Origin: Uranotaenia lowii | Lineage: Eukaryota; Arthropoda; Insecta; Diptera; Culicidae | Length of the DNA stretch: 64,000 nucleotides | Direction: 5' to 3' | NCBI RefSeq assembly: GCF_029784155.1 | Contig: NC_073692.1 | Span: 275,757,413-275,821,412 of the forward strand | Shown: positions 11,579 to 24,365 of the stretch, piece after piece | Layout: every line of letters begins with the position of its first letter | Position numbering within the stretch: the first letter of the stretch is position 1 | Translations under genes and position numbers: made by a program | The notes under the pieces: generated by a model | What the model saw: only the letters and a program-made list of their open reading frames with translations | Database searches by the model: none | What the model was told of the DNA's origin: nothing

Positions 11579-13925
11579 CTGGCGCGGTCCTATGGGGGGG
11601 GGTGATCACCCCCTCCAAGCCGCAAAAACACAAAATACCCGCAAAAGCTCTAATTTCTATAAAAAGTTGGAACTTTTCTCAATAGATGTGCTTTCCAACT
11701 TTAAAAATTTTCCACTCTGTGGGGGTGTTTATTCAATAAAAAAGTTAATTTATCACTGAAAAGGCTCAATATTGAAAAAAGTCGGTGCACCAAACTCAAG
11801 CAGCTGTAACTTGGGATTCCCTGGAATGAATAATACCAAATAAATTTTGTTGATAAGTAACTCAACAAAAGTGTGTTGTTGAGTGGTGATTTGGAATTTG
11901 GGACAACTTTTTTTTTTAAATTGTCACTAATTTCCCCCATATGCCTCAATTAGCACGAGCAAATCGCAACAAATTTCAGTTTTTGCTTGAGATTCAGAAA
12001 TTCTTAATTCTTTAATTTTATTTTGAATTTTAATGAAATGAAAAATTTGGAAAAGTCATATAAGGGGGTGAAAATAGTTATAACACTTAAATACTTGAAA
12101 TATTTGTTCTGCTTTCAGCATACATTTATTGCCTTCAATTGCCAAATATAAAATCAGGTTCCGAATCACAGTAAAGATTCTCTTTCGCGAGAATTTTTCA
12201 CCTTCAGTTAATCCACCATTCAAATATGAATTATAAACTTAAAATTAGTAACCTATATTATGAAATTCAAAAACAAAAATATAAATTTAAGATCTGATTT
12301 TATTTAATTCTGTTTGAAATGTATCACATCAAACATTCATATTATGGATGACCGTGAAAAAAATAGAATAACAGAAATCGAATATAAAATATTCATTGTA
12401 AGAGTTCAAATATAAAATAATCCACTCAAGAAATTTCAGCAACAATAAATCGAAAAAAGAGATTACGTTTTATGACTTTTGCGTTTACTATGAGTTTTAA
12501 GTGCCAAAAAAAGAACAAAAAAGTATTTATATCAGCTGTTTCAGGAATTGATGTTGGAGGTAGAGATTTAAATTCATCTCTACAACCCAAAATCTGCATT
12601 CAAAACTATAACACAAGAAAACGAAATTCACATTTTCTGATTTCAACTTATTTAGGAGCTCTAAATGCAAATTTGTATTATTTTATCAGCTCTTTTTCCG
12701 GTATAAATTTTGAAAATACAAGGCTCATTGGAGAAATTTGTGTACTTTTTAGCAAAAGTGTGAAATATCAAAAAAATTTGAAAAAAAAAGGTATTAACTT
12801 AATGATAAATTTTCATAAAGACTAAAGTAATTTACCATAAGAAAAAATTATAGAAGTAAGTCTAGACGAAATCTGTATTGTTTTTTCCAGGAATTTGTTA
12901 CTTTTTAGCATTCTTCCCTCTGACCTGCATCGTTGAATGAATAAAGGATAATGAAAAGATTCAACATATTTTTGTTGTTCAGGTCATTTACTTCATCAAT
13001 TATCATTGATCGATTTCACTCTGAACTGCTAAGTTTTAAAATTACTCATTGCCAGAAAATAAGAAGGGAAAAAAACAGACAAAACAATCGAGTTTGAGAC
13101 GCAAAAAGCTTCCAAAATCAATTTGTCACGGTTTTAATTTTTCTCTTGTGAACTAAAACTATCCCCTTATCATTCCACTATTTTTTCGATAACAAGGCAT
13201 TCTATCATGCAAAACAGTCAGAAGATCTTTTAGTTATTTTTAACCAACACTCCTGGATCTCTAGATCTACAGCAATAATGTCACCGATACTGCTTTCAGC
13301 TCATCTACACAATAATATTGAAATTTAAATAAAAAATGTAGCTTAAGTTTTGATATTCTTAATCTGAATGCTTGGCTATTTCAATTGCAAATGATTGAGA
13401 CTGTTTAATAAAGAAGAGTTTTTACATTCAGAATTAACCCTTCATTTCACAATTTTCTTTATAATTAAAAATTATTTAAAAAATTGGTAATTATGTGAGG
13501 GTGAACAAAGATTAACCACTTTTCTTTGTATTTTTTTTGTTGTAATACAATTAAAATTGAAAATTTTGAATGAAAACTTAATAATAATAATAATTTTCAT
13601 TGAAAAAATTACATTTATAACCAGAATTTTTTTAAAGAGCTCTTAAAGTGACAATTCTAAAATACCAGAATACCTACAAATAAAAAAAATATCAACATTT
13701 TTTTCGAAGTGGTTATTATAGATTCACTGGTTGTTCTAAAAAGGGATATACCCCCATCCCCCCCCCCCCCCCCGCCACAAACCCCTCCCTTCTCCCTTCG
13801 CTCACTCAAATGATTGTTTTTTTCGCCAGATATTAACGTTCCTTTATATTGACTGCTTTTTGAAAATTAGAAAATAAGCCCCCTCCCCCCCCCCCCCTCA
13901 AGAGCTGACTCTAGGATCGCCCCTG
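11579..13925. mobile_element. hAT-like non-autonomous insertion with 8-bp target duplication
   Basis: The octamer CTCGCATC occurs at 11571-11578 and again at 13926-13933. Between them the left end reads CTGGCGCGGTCCTA and the right end, reverse-complemented, CAGGGGCGATCCTA: 11 of 14 bases match, and the right end has the CAGGGGCG form common in hAT transposons. Eight-base duplications are also typical of hAT. Removing the insert and one octamer restores the reading frame of the host retroelement. The interior is AT-rich with C/G runs near both ends; the only sizeable ORF (12472-12825) has no recognisable domain. No transposase was seen. Confidence 0.78.
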
Positions 13926-14322
13926 CTCGCATCACGGTATCCAGCAGCTCTAGGATAGATTTGGTGTTCACAAATGTGGAGAGAGCTGAAGCGATAATCG
14001 TTCCTGATTTTCGGGTGTTAGATCATGAGACAATAAATATCGAAGTTGGATTTGGTACTAATGATGGTCTACATAAGAACATTGTGTTTGCACACCTTCT
14101 TGAGGCAGGTTTGCCAACATGGGAATGCGCTGACTTTAATGAGCTAGTAAGATGTTTAATTGAAAGATGGTGTTAATGCACTTGTTCGTAAACAAAAGGT
14201 ACTTAACAGTACTGAACGTGGTGCTAAATGGTTCTTCAGAAGCCTATTGAAATCAAAAGACGTAGAGACAAATTTTACAAACAATTTTAAGAACAAAATG
14301 TTCAAGGAGTTGGCATAAGTAC

Positions 14323-15222
14323 ATGATGAAGTCAAATAGTACCAGGACAGATTTGGTCTCATTTAACGGAGCTGAAGTCAATAACGTAAAAGAAATAGCA
14401 GAGAAGTTCTATGACTTCTTTATTGATAGCGTCATGGAAATTCATAAGAGCATTAAGGCAGGCTCTAATGGCTACGTGGATCATAGTATGTACAACAGTG
14501 GAGAATTTCACACATTCGAAACAATAAGTAGCCAAGATTTTGACGAAATAGAAAACGATACGAAAACCAAAGCTGGTATCGAGAATGTCTCTCTAAAAAT
14601 TTTAAAGGATTCGTTGCTGGTATAAGCCAACCCGTTGAGAATTGTTATAAAACGAGTCTACAATTAGGAATAATACCTTCAACGTGGAAGTGTTCTACTG
14701 TAGTTCCTATTGAAAAAAGAAAAATGCACAAGAGGCGAAGTTTTACCGTTCTATAAAAATGTTGGAAATTCAAGAAATGGTGCTAGAACTCGCAGAAAAA
14801 CAGCAATTCTTACGCTTTATTGAGTGTGAAGATATATTGATTGCTGAACAGTCTGGACTCAGGAAGCAGCATTCAACTGAATCTGCAGTTAACTTGATAC
14901 TACCAAATTGCAAGATAAATGTGTGTGGCTGTGTTTCTAGACTTCAAAAGAGCATTCGAAACTGTTAATCGGTTACTGCTGTCAGAAGTGTTGGTAAAAA
15001 TTGGCATTAATGGTATGGTTCTAAGCTGGTTCAAAAATTATTTGGAGAATAGAATGCTTCAAACTAAATAACCTAGGAGTTCCCCAAGGAAGTGTGTTGG
15101 GTTCCTTGTTGTTTATATTGTACATCAATTGCATGAAAATGGGCTTAAATCACGGCCGTCTCAAGCTATTTGCAAATGGTTCCGTCTTCTATTAGAGTGG
15201 AAATGACTTAGAACATTTTGAG
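14323..15222 (+). pseudogene. CR1/L2-like non-LTR element, reverse transcriptase domain
   Basis: Degenerate reverse transcriptase, the continuation of the endonuclease ending near 14176. Recognisable blocks, spread over shifted frames, are the linker and fingers region (14323-14625), PSTWKCSTVVPIEK near 14680, AEQSGLRKQHST near 14845, motif A as FLDFKRAFETVN near 14935, GVPQGSVLGSLLFILYIN near 15078, and the motif C position reading LFANGS instead of a FADD-type box near 15167. Loss of both aspartates of motif C and several frameshifts make it inactive. The sequence is cut at 15223 by a TIR element. I could not trace it convincingly beyond 16176. Confidence 0.75.
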
Positions 15223-16175
15223 TACCGTCAACTGGGGCAACATGCAACAATTTTCAACTTCAATGGCTTCTAAAAAGCTCACGTCCACGGATAAGCATAC
15301 CCTTTATGCATCAAAAGTGTTAAGGTTAGTGGGACATCAAACTGACGTAGTCAGAAAAATTATCGGTTTCTTCATTTATTTTTAATTTAAAAAAAAAACA
15401 TGCGATTTTCACTATATTTAGAAAAAGGGGTAACTTGCAACAAACTTTGATTTTAATGGAAAATCAAATTAAAACACTTGTAAATGTATAGGCTTTGAAA
15501 TTTTTTTTTGCCATTGAAGCCATTACGCATAAGAACACCAATTGCAGTATTTTGATTCTGTTGAAACTAATTTTTACACTTTTTCTGAACATATGGATGT
15601 TGCATACATTTAGGGGTAAAAATACTTCCAAAGTTCTACTAGCTGAAATCATAAAAATAAATGTTTGAATGAATGAAAATTCAATGATGATATATGCGTG
15701 ATGCTAAACAATTATTTTCGGGTATATGGAAACGAGATTTACAAGGTGTCTCTTTGATTTGCATTCTGTTGCATCTTACCCTAGGCAGATAATTGTATTA
15801 TAAAAATATTTATTTAAATAAATTTGGTTACTGATCGAAAAATATTTTAACACCAACAGTGTTGGGATAGGATGATTTGACTAGTAAAAAGTTTGAAGGT
15901 GATATCAATGATCCAATTCGTCATACTGGGTAAAGTTTTTTACGGCATCGAAAAATGATAAAATTTGTACATTTATTGATGGATTTTTAAAATTTTGAAT
16001 GAAAATGAAAAACTTGAAAATACTAGCTTAAGATGTGAGAAACTATGTCATGATCATTTCGTATTCATCAAAAGATAAATCGATTACATTCTATAAAATT
16101 AAAAATTGAATCAGTGCTGTGTTATACAAATGTTGCATCTAACCCTGCTTTTGCAAGATGCCCCGTTTGACGGTA
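15223..16175. mobile_element. TA-flanked TIR element, family M2
   Basis: The left end reads CCGTCAACTGGGGCAACATG and the right end, reverse-complemented, CCGTCAAACGGGGCATCTTG, with TA immediately outside both (15223-15224, 16174-16175). Subterminal GTTGCATCT/ATGCAAC motifs recur inside. It is about 950 bp with no transposase ORF. The TIR core (CCGT.AA..GGGG.AA) resembles family M1, so the two families may be related. It inserted just after the motif C region of the retroelement reverse transcriptase. Confidence 0.78.
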
Positions 16176-17148
16176 CCTATCTAAATAACATCACATTTCG
16201 CACCATTTTTCTGTTAAGTTTTTGAGATTGAAATGAGGATTTAGAATTATTTGTACGAAACGAAACTTCTCTTATATGATATAGTTTTTACTGCAAGCTA
16301 AGTACCCTAATCCGGGGTAAAATTGATCACGTTTATCAATATACATATTTCGTTTTTTTTTATGTTAAGAAGAATGTGCCATGTTTTATATTTTTAAAAC
16401 CAGTACTGGACACCTATGAACGTAAAACATGGATGCAGAAATTTATTAGACTACTTTAAATTTGATTCAAAAATCGTTTTCGTCTACATATGTTCAGAGT
16501 TTGATTCTTTGGGGTGACATTGATCAGTCTCTATTCTGACGGTTATAAAGAGTTTTCTTGATCATTAAGGATACAAAACACCTTCATAATATTTACATGC
16601 GTTTGTTTAACAATTTAAATTTGATTTTTGATGTTTAATTTTAAAAATATTTATAATCGGAAAAATAACTATGATGCTGCCTACATTTAGGGGCAAAAAT
16701 TAAAATAATTACTAAATAGTTTGAGCTTCAAAATACAAATGAAATTTTACCCTCACACATACCCCTAGGCCCTCCCACTATTTCCATTTTAATTTTTTGT
16801 TCAAAGTTGACGATTTCATAGGGTTCCAATTCATTTGTCGAACACGGCCTTTCTCTTGGAAAATGTCCTTATTTATAAAGTATCAAAAAATTATCATTCA
16901 ATGACTATAAAATTAATGCTATAACTGTTCATATACAGAGAAATAAGCTCATCAAGAGAGCTGTTTCATCACTTCCATCTGTACCGTTGAGCCGTCAACA
17001 CGTACGCCGGAGCATCGTATCGTTGCTGTGTACCTGCAGGAACATTTTACATTATTTATTTTTTCCTTACCTGTATTTCAATCAGCACTTTTCAGTGCTA
17101 AAATTATTTTCATTTTCTTTTATTCATATTTTCTCTTTTCTTTCCAGC

Positions 17149-18580
17149 ATGGGGAAGTCTTCGGCCGGCTCAAGGGCCGGAAGAAAACGGATTGCTGAAC
17201 CTAATCCAGGGCCATCTGCCAAAAAAGTTGAAATTTCCAATTCATTCGATGTCCTTCATAACATTGGTGATGAGGAAATATTCATATTTAATTCTGATAA
17301 GAGTACTAAGAAACCTTCTTCTTCTTATACTCTTAAAAACGAAAAGATTCCACCAATAACGGTCACGATTCCTGACTTCAATGCCTTTCGAAAAGAAATC
17401 GTCACTTCCGTCAAGGATGTGAAGATTTCTTTTCAGATCGGTCGAAGGGGAACTGCTCGTATATTGGCGGAATCTTTTAATGATTTTCAAAAGGTTTTAA
17501 ATTATTTGAATAATAAAAAACACCAATTTTTTACGTACGACACTAGAGGTGATCGTCCTTTTAAAGTTGTACTTCGTGGTCTCACCGGCGATCAGACACC
17601 GGATGAGATCACAAATGAATTAAATTCTTTGTTAGGTTTTTCTCCAATTCAAGTAATTCAAATGAGGAAAAGAACCAACACGAATAATACCAGTAGTGTT
17701 GGTTTTGCTCCTGAACTTTATTTGATCCATTTTAAAAAGGATCAGGTTAATAATCTGCAAATTCTTGAAAAGGCTCGTCTTATGTTTCATTGTCGAGTCA
17801 AATTCGAACCTTTTCGTAAATCTTCTACCAATTTTTTACAAAACATTACGCAATGTCGTCGTTGTCAAGCTTTTTGTCATGGCACTAAAAATTGTAGAAT
17901 GAATGCCAGATGCATGTTTTGCGGCTCATTCGATCATGAAAAATCTAAATGCCTTTTTGGTGGTGATAAGCCAAAAACAGAATTTTTTAAGTGTGCGAAT
18001 TGCGCAGGTAATCACTCCTCGAATTCGCTAGATTGTCCCATCAGGGCAAAAATTATTGCTTCTAGGAAAAATCCCAAAGTTTCCAGAAAAGTTTCTTCTC
18101 CTCCTTCCTCTTTTTCGTCTTCACACGTCGGGCCGGCAAACAACCTGCCTGTTCGCGGTCAGCCTCGGTCGACATTGGAATCACGGCTGGGTAATACCCG
18201 AAGTGATTTTAATGTTACCTGGGCTGATTCTGCGCCACAGACTCGTTGTTTATCGTTCTCAGAGGTGGTTGAAAATGGGATTCCCTCTTCAGGTTTAACT
18301 AATAAAAATGGGAAAAAAACCAAGTCTCAACGTTCATGCGAAGGCTTGGGAAAATCCCCGAAATTCAAATACTTGTTCTTCTCCTTCATTTTCTGATCCT
18401 AACAATTTTGTTGATTTGGGTGAGATTACTGAGGAAAAATTAAAATTTTTGCATCAAAATTTAATGGAAATGATGCAACTTATGTTGAAAGCAAATTCAA
18501 TGTTTGAAGCTTTCCAAACTTCTTTTAATTATGCTAACAAAATTATTATGACTTTACGATTCCCTCATGGATCCAAATAG
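17149..18580 (+). pseudogene. Jockey ORF1 (gag-like, CCHC zinc knuckles), frameshifted
   Basis: Encodes the nucleic-acid-binding ORF1 protein that packages element RNA. I place the start at the ATG at 17149 (MGKSSAGS), since the in-frame codons back to 16987 are leader sequence rich in hydrophobic residues. The central part is an RNA-binding-like region, followed by a run of cysteine/histidine knuckles from about 17850 to 18040 (CRRCQAFCHGTKNC, CMFCGSFDHEKSKC, CANCAGNHSSNSLDC). The reading runs in one frame to 18396, but the family-typical C-terminus (ITEEKLKFLHQNLMEMMQ) lies in the next frame, from about 18308 to the stop at 18578-18580. A one-base gain in the A-run near 18310-18320 explains the shift. 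The final codons overlap the ORF2 start. Confidence 0.88.
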
Positions 18581-21145
18581 ATGTTTAAACATTATGAATT
18601 GGAATGCTAGATCTTTGCTGGCTAACCAAGATGAATTCTTTTTATTTTTGAAAACTCAAAACATACATATTGCTGCCATCACTGAAACTTTTTTAAAGCC
18701 AGACAATAACTTGAAAAGCAATGCTTTCTTTAAAATTTTACGAAATGATCGACTTGATCGGCAAGGTGGGGGTGTAGCTATTGTCATCAATAGTCGTCTC
18801 AAATTTAGACTTCTTCCTTCTTTCAATACAAAAGTCTTAGAAACAATTGGAATTGAATTAGAAACTTCTATGGGGAAAATTATAATTGTTGCCGCATATT
18901 TGCCTTTCCAATGTAGCGGTGAACAGAAAAATTTTTTGAAGGGAGATTTACAAAAACTCACCAGAAATAAATCTAAATTTTTTATTATTGGTGACTTTAA
19001 TGCAAAACACCGATCTTGGAATAATATTTCATCAAATTCAAATGGGAATATTTTGTTTAATGACTGCTCTGCAGGTTATTATACTGTTGAATATCCTAAT
19101 GGGCATACTTGTTTTTCTTCAATTAGAAATCCCTCCACAATTGATTTGGTTCTAACGGATTTAGGCGAGCATTGTAGTCAATTAGTTACTCATGCGGACC
19201 TCGATTCAGACCACCTTCCAGTAACATTTTCTATATCTGAAAGTCCCATTGAAAACCCTTTAAAATCAACTTTTAATTTTCAAAAGGCTAACTGGGAGCG
19301 ATATATGAATTTTATTGAACGTAATTTAGATGTAAACGTTCCATTGAATTCAATAGAAGATATTGATTTGGCTGTAGAAAATTTGACAACTTCAATAGTC
19401 AATGCTAGAGCCGCTTCAATACCTAAAGTTAAACATAAATTTAATCAACCTTTAATTGATGATGATCTTCAGTTTTTGATACGACTGAAAAACATTCGTC
19501 GACGCCAATATCAACGAACTAGGGATCCTTATTTGAAATTAATTTATTGCGACCTTCAAAAAGAGATCAAACGTCGTTTAAATTTCATTCGTAATGAAAA
19601 TTTTGCTAAAGCAGTAGAGGATATAAAACCCTACTCAAAGCCATTTTGGAAATTAACTAAAATTTTGAAAAAGCCCCAGAAGCCAATTCCTACTTTGAAA
19701 GATGGGGATAAACTTCTTTTAACTAATTCAGAAAAGGCTCAAAAATTAGCCCAACAATTTGAGTCTGCTCATGATTTTAATTTAAACGTTGTAAGTCCAA
19801 TTGATGCTCAAATTTCCCTAGAATTTGATGATATTCTTTCCAAGCAAAATGTGTTTGAAAGTTCTTGTGAGACAAATATTGATGAACTTAAATTGATTTT
19901 CAAAAAATTTAAAAATATGAAAGCTCCAGGGGAAGATGGGATTTTCTATATTCTTATTAAAAAGTTGCCTGAAAGCACTTTAAATTTTTTAGTTAAAATC
20001 TTCAACAAATGTTTTCATTTGGCTTATTTTCCCAATAAATGGAAAAATGCCAAAGTAACTCCAATTTTGAAACCTGGAAAAAGTGCTTCAGAGCCTTCAA
20101 GTTATCGACCAATTAGTTTGCTTTCTTCTTTAAGTAAACTATTTGAGAGAGTTATTTTGAATAGAATGATGATTCACATTAATCAGAATTCTATTTTCCC
20201 TGATGAACAATTTGGTTTTCGTCATGGACATTCTACTACACATCAACAACTTTTGACAGTGTTTGGCACAAAGGTTTAGTAGCTAAATTAGCTCGATTTG
20301 ATTTTCCTGTATATCTCACCAAAATTATTCAAAATTATTTGACTAGCCGAACCTTACAAGTAAGCTATCAAAATTCATGCTCTGAAAGGACACCCATTAG
20401 AGCTGGTGTCCCTCAGGGTAGTATACTTGGGCCAATTTTATATAATATTTTTACTTCTGATCTTCCTGATGTACCGGAAGGAAAAGGTAGAAGATTATTT
20501 GCTGATGACACTTTGCTTTCAGCCAAAGGTCGAAATTTACGGGTGGTACGCAGTAGATTGCAACAAAATTTAAATTCCTTTTTGAATTACTTGAAAATGT
20601 GGAAAATTTCTCCTAACGCTTCCAAAACTCAACTTATTTTATTTCCCCATAAGCCAAGAGCAAATTTTTTAAAACCTAATGAAAATCATTCCATAACTTT
20701 TAATGGGGTTTCATTAGAATGGTCTGATCACGTGAAGTACTTGGGACTTACACTTGATCGGAATCTTACTTTTAAAAATCACATTGAAGATATTCAATCT
20801 AAATGTAATAAATACACTAAATCTCTTTATTCTCTCATCAACAGGAAATCCCGGTTGTGTCTGCGAAATAAAATGCTCATCTACAAACAAGTTTTCCGAC
20901 CAGCGATCATGTATGCAGTTCCGATTTGGTCTAGCTGCTGCGCGACGAGGAAGAAAGCCATCCAGAGGATTCAGAACAAAGTTCTGAAAATGATTTTGCG
21001 GCTTCCACCTTGGCACAGCACCGAAGATCTTCATCGGATTGCGGGCATTGAATCGATCGAAGAGATGGCCAACAAAATCATCTCCAACTTCAGAGGCAAA
21101 TCGATGCAGTCTTCCATCGCAGAGATTCGTTCTCTTTATGTTTAG
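18567..21145 (+). pseudogene. Jockey ORF2: endonuclease and reverse transcriptase, with deletion
   Basis: The start ATG at 18567 overlaps the ORF1 end. The N-terminal ~220 residues form an APE-type endonuclease: NWNARSL, AITETFL, IIGDFNAKH and SDHLPV are visible. The reverse transcriptase follows with MKAPGEDGI, PILKPGK, YRPISLL and EQFGFRHGHST. At about 20255 the frame breaks. Comparison with the minus-strand copy shows a net loss of about 79 bases here, removing the segment with the motif A aspartate (LLDIEKAFDSV in the other copy). The reading resumes in another frame with GVPQGSILGPILYN (near 20405), LFADDTLL (near 20505, motif C) and the thumb and C-terminal region to the stop at 21143-21145. 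Both the frame and an essential catalytic residue are lost. Confidence 0.93.
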
Positions 21146-21559
21146 TTTAATTTTAAGATAGTGTTTAGTTTTAAGTATAAAATATTTTTGCTATTACAGG
21201 ATGTTCTCCTACATTAAAAACTTGATTGCGCTCAGCAAATTTAAATCTTATAAATAAATTTTTATAATCTAGTTACTTATAGGGCTATGAACAGTTCATT
21301 ATTGAGCTGAACACCTAGTTTAATGCAATAATGTAATATAAGTGTAATGATGATTTGATACAAATAAAGACATATTTAAAAAAAAAAAAAAAAAAAGAGA
21401 GCTGTTTGTTTGCGAGCCTTGGAAAAATAAGATATTTTAAGATTTTGAAATAAGATTTTTACTAACAGAAATAAAATTCAAACATTAGACTGAGTTATTG
21501 ATGGTCATGGTCAAATTTACCCCGGTAATCAAAGTAACCCTGTTTAACGGTACTCAATT

Positions 21560-22650
21560 TATGCCAAAAAACTTGTGTGGAAGCGCCCCTTTCCCCTTTC
21601 CATCCGCAACTGATGGAAGGTTGAAGGAGTCCTATTTTCTCGTAATCAAAAACCCTCTCATGTCAAATTGGTTTCATTGTTTAAAAATTCTTAAGCAATA
21701 CATAAACATTTATACGGAACCCCCTCCCATGTGATTCCATTAGTTTAGTTTCTTATTCAGTTATACAAATTTACTCTCTGGACGAATGCTGGTGTTTTAA
21801 AATTTCTCGTACCCAAATGGTTTTCCATTTCATATTTGGTTCAATTTGTTAGATGGGAGCTCCCCTCTTACCTAACTTTATCCCCAATTGAAGAGGATAG
21901 GAGTCTCAAATAACCGTATTACCACTTTTCGCATCCAAATGCCCTCCCATGCCATATTTGGTTCCATTTTTTCGATATATTCTAGAGTTATTCGAAAAAT
22001 TGTAAAGAGGCGGGCTCTTCTTCCTATCATCACACTTGAAGGAGGCAATAGTACCAAACATTCTAAGAAACATTCCTCGTTCTCAAGTACCCTCCCATGC
22101 CAAATTTGGTTCCGTTTGTTGAAATTCTCGAGTAATATAAAAATTGTATGGTAGCAACCTTCTCCATTGAAACTTTCCCGCTGGAAAAACAGAAGGTTCA
22201 AAAGATATCATGGAAACATTTCTCGAATTTGAATATCTTCACATGCCAAATAAAGTTCCATTTGCTTGATAAGTTTTCCAATTATGCTGAAAACTGTAAA
22301 GGAGCCCCCTCTCCACTGGAAGGAGCAAAGGGTATCAAATATTCATGGAACCATTTCCCATACCCAAATACCCTTCAAGTCAAATTTGGTTCCATTTGCT
22401 CGAATAGTACTCAAGTTATGGAATAAAATAGGTATGGAAGCCCCCCTTCTTCTTTCCTTTATCCCCAGAGGATAAAGGGTGGGGCCAGGAATAATCTTAG
22501 GAACAATTCTCGTATTCCAATACACTCCCATGCCAAATTCGGTTCAATTACCTTGAAGAGTTCTCGGGCTATTTAAAAAATTGTAAAGAAGCCCCCCTTC
22601 CTCCTTCCTTACTCCCCACTGGAAGGAGAATTAGATAAAATGACGCAAAC
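21560..22650. repeat. Degenerate tandem array of ~110-140 bp units, array 1
   Basis: Units share the order CATGCCAAATTTGGTTCC, ATTTGCTCGA, CTCGAGTTAT, AAATTGTAAAG, then a C-rich or T/C-rich block and GGAAGG, repeated about eight times with considerable drift. The same unit occurs in array 2 (reverse orientation, 44190-45440) and array 3 (49905-50760). Short ORFs here are read-through of the repeat, not genes. Confidence 0.75.
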
Positions 22651-22779
22651 AACATTACCCATAGGATAAACTGTCCCTCCCACTTCTAAAGAAATGTATG
22701 TGGTGGAGGAAGGACCCAATTTGGACGTGTGGGACCATCACCAAAAAAAATTATTCAAACCTAAGTTTACCAGATATTT

Positions 22780-22886
22780 TCCGCACTTATATGGACATTG
22801 AAAATCCAGGCTATTCAATCTAAAAATCTTGCTGATTTGAGAATATAGTGAAATCATTCGGGCAAAATCCGGGCAATCTGGCAACC
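22780..22886. repeat. Fragment of the AGGTTGCCAG TIR family
   Basis: The block ends in CCGGGCAATCTGGCAACCT, the right end of the element at 26502-26983, with a similar GGGCAAAATCCGGGCAA lead-in. The left part is missing. Confidence 0.6.
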
Positions 22887-24362
22887 TTAGTGAGTCTAAC
22901 TTTATAAAGACTAAGGACTGTACTCACCAACTTCTTTTGTGAACAACTTTTGATATCGATTTTGGAGTACAGTTATTAACTAGCTATGAACCAGTAAGAA
23001 ATTTTTTGAAAAACTGTAGTAGTACTGTGGATCTGGGATAAGATTTCACTTTAACTCACTTTAACTTCACTTTAACACTTTAGATTGAATTTAACTTTTT
23101 ATTCATTTCAGTCGTTCATCAAAATTTGAATAATAATTTTAAATTTTGAGTTAAGAGAATATCATTTTGCTTGACATTTTGGACCCTCATGGGGGAGTCA
23201 ACCCATATGTATCTAATGCGTCCGTGTACAAAAAAATCGTACGTTATCGATTTGCTGGCATCCTTTCTTTAATAAAAAATTCAACTTCTTACTCCAATAA
23301 CTGAACAAGTCTTCAAAAGGTGCTAGTTGGTAAATCAATTAATGTCGGCTTTCCTGGCCAGCTTCAAACATCAAACTCCCCATTTAACAATCGAAAACCA
23401 GCTCAAGTTGCACTACAATATGGCACGTCAAAGTAAAAGCACGCGCCGATACTTGTTAGGAAGTTTGAGGAACCATCCAGAAAAGGGAATAATAAAAACA
23501 AAGAAAAAATCAATTCAGCCTTCACCTGACACCGGAATTGAAATTCATTTTTTTTTGTTGGTAGCCGAAAAGTGAAAAAACTCTCAACGAGCACATCAAC
23601 ATTATGGCAAAAAATATTGCAAAACCGAAAAAGACTCGTCGCTGTTTTTGTTAGGTATTGGTTTGCATTTCAAGAAAAGAAAGGGTTGCCTCATTTTTAA
23701 CCCCCTGTCAAGTTTTTTTTGCATGGCAAATCGAAAAAAAATTTTTGCGAGCATTCCCGTACCAACTTTCATAGTAGATTATTGAATTAGAGGAGAACGG
23801 GTTCTTTAAATATTTTCACTACAGTTTACAGATTTTACCTTGAGCAAAGTAACTAGCTAAGAGTAGAGAAATGCTTTTTTCTAATTATGGGTAAATTTAA
23901 CATCCATTAAGAAAAGTTTTAAAAAATCATGAAATTGTATTTTTTTATAGTTCTGTTTAGTTTCCAAAACTCTCCTATCTTGAAGAGAACTTCTATTTCA
24001 AGTGATGGGCCAATTTTGACAGGAGTCTATTGAACTCATTAGCAAATAAAAATTCAATTTTGATCGATGCCTTTTCCTTATCTGAAAATAAATATAGTTA
24101 GTAGATTTTTAGTGCCCACACAAAGCGTGTCCATCAACTTGTAGGTACGATGAAAACTGAAAACGAAACATGTTTTCGTTTGGATCATCGTTACAGGTAT
24201 ACGATACAATCAAGAATAAGACATATCATGGAAGACTACAACTGCATTGCGTGATTCAATGCAATTAACACCTGCCAGTTAGCAAAAATTGTAGTTAAAT
24301 GATTGTTTCAGCGGAGTTTGGTACCGAAGTGCGAAAAACGATTTGTTCAAAAACAAATACAT
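22887..24362. other. AT-rich DNA, nothing recognised
   Basis: No TIRs, tandem repeats or coding domains recognised. The ORF at 23327-23575 looks random. Confidence 0.4.
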
Positions 24363-24365
24363 TTA

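Larger units (their letters stand above)
16967..21395 (+). mobile_element. Jockey-clade non-LTR retrotransposon, near full length, inactive
   Basis: Bounded by a 12-bp target duplication AGAGAGCTGTTT at 16955-16966 and 21396-21407. It has a ~180-bp 5' leader, a gag-like ORF1, an endonuclease-reverse transcriptase ORF2 overlapping ORF1 by 14 bases, a 3' UTR with AATAAA at 21363-21368 and a terminal poly(A) tract. This is the standard Jockey layout. ORF1 carries a frameshift and ORF2 an 80-base-scale deletion. A 5'-truncated second copy lies at 46000-48712 on the minus strand. Confidence 0.95.
16303..21552. mobile_element. TIR element family M1, copy 2, split by Jockey
   Basis: Reverse orientation relative to copy 1. 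The left end reads CCCTAATCCGGGGTAAAAT and the right end is the complement of CCGTTAAACAGGGTTAC, with TA outside both. Both halves align along their length with 1129-2073. Without the Jockey insertion the element is about 0.8 kb. The interruption point matches the AGAGCTGTTT stretch of copy 1. Confidence 0.8.

Noticed and set aside
12472..12825. 117-codon ORF inside the hAT-like insert as a transposase
   Set aside because: No hAT dimerisation or catalytic motif; composition looks like AT-rich chance ORF.
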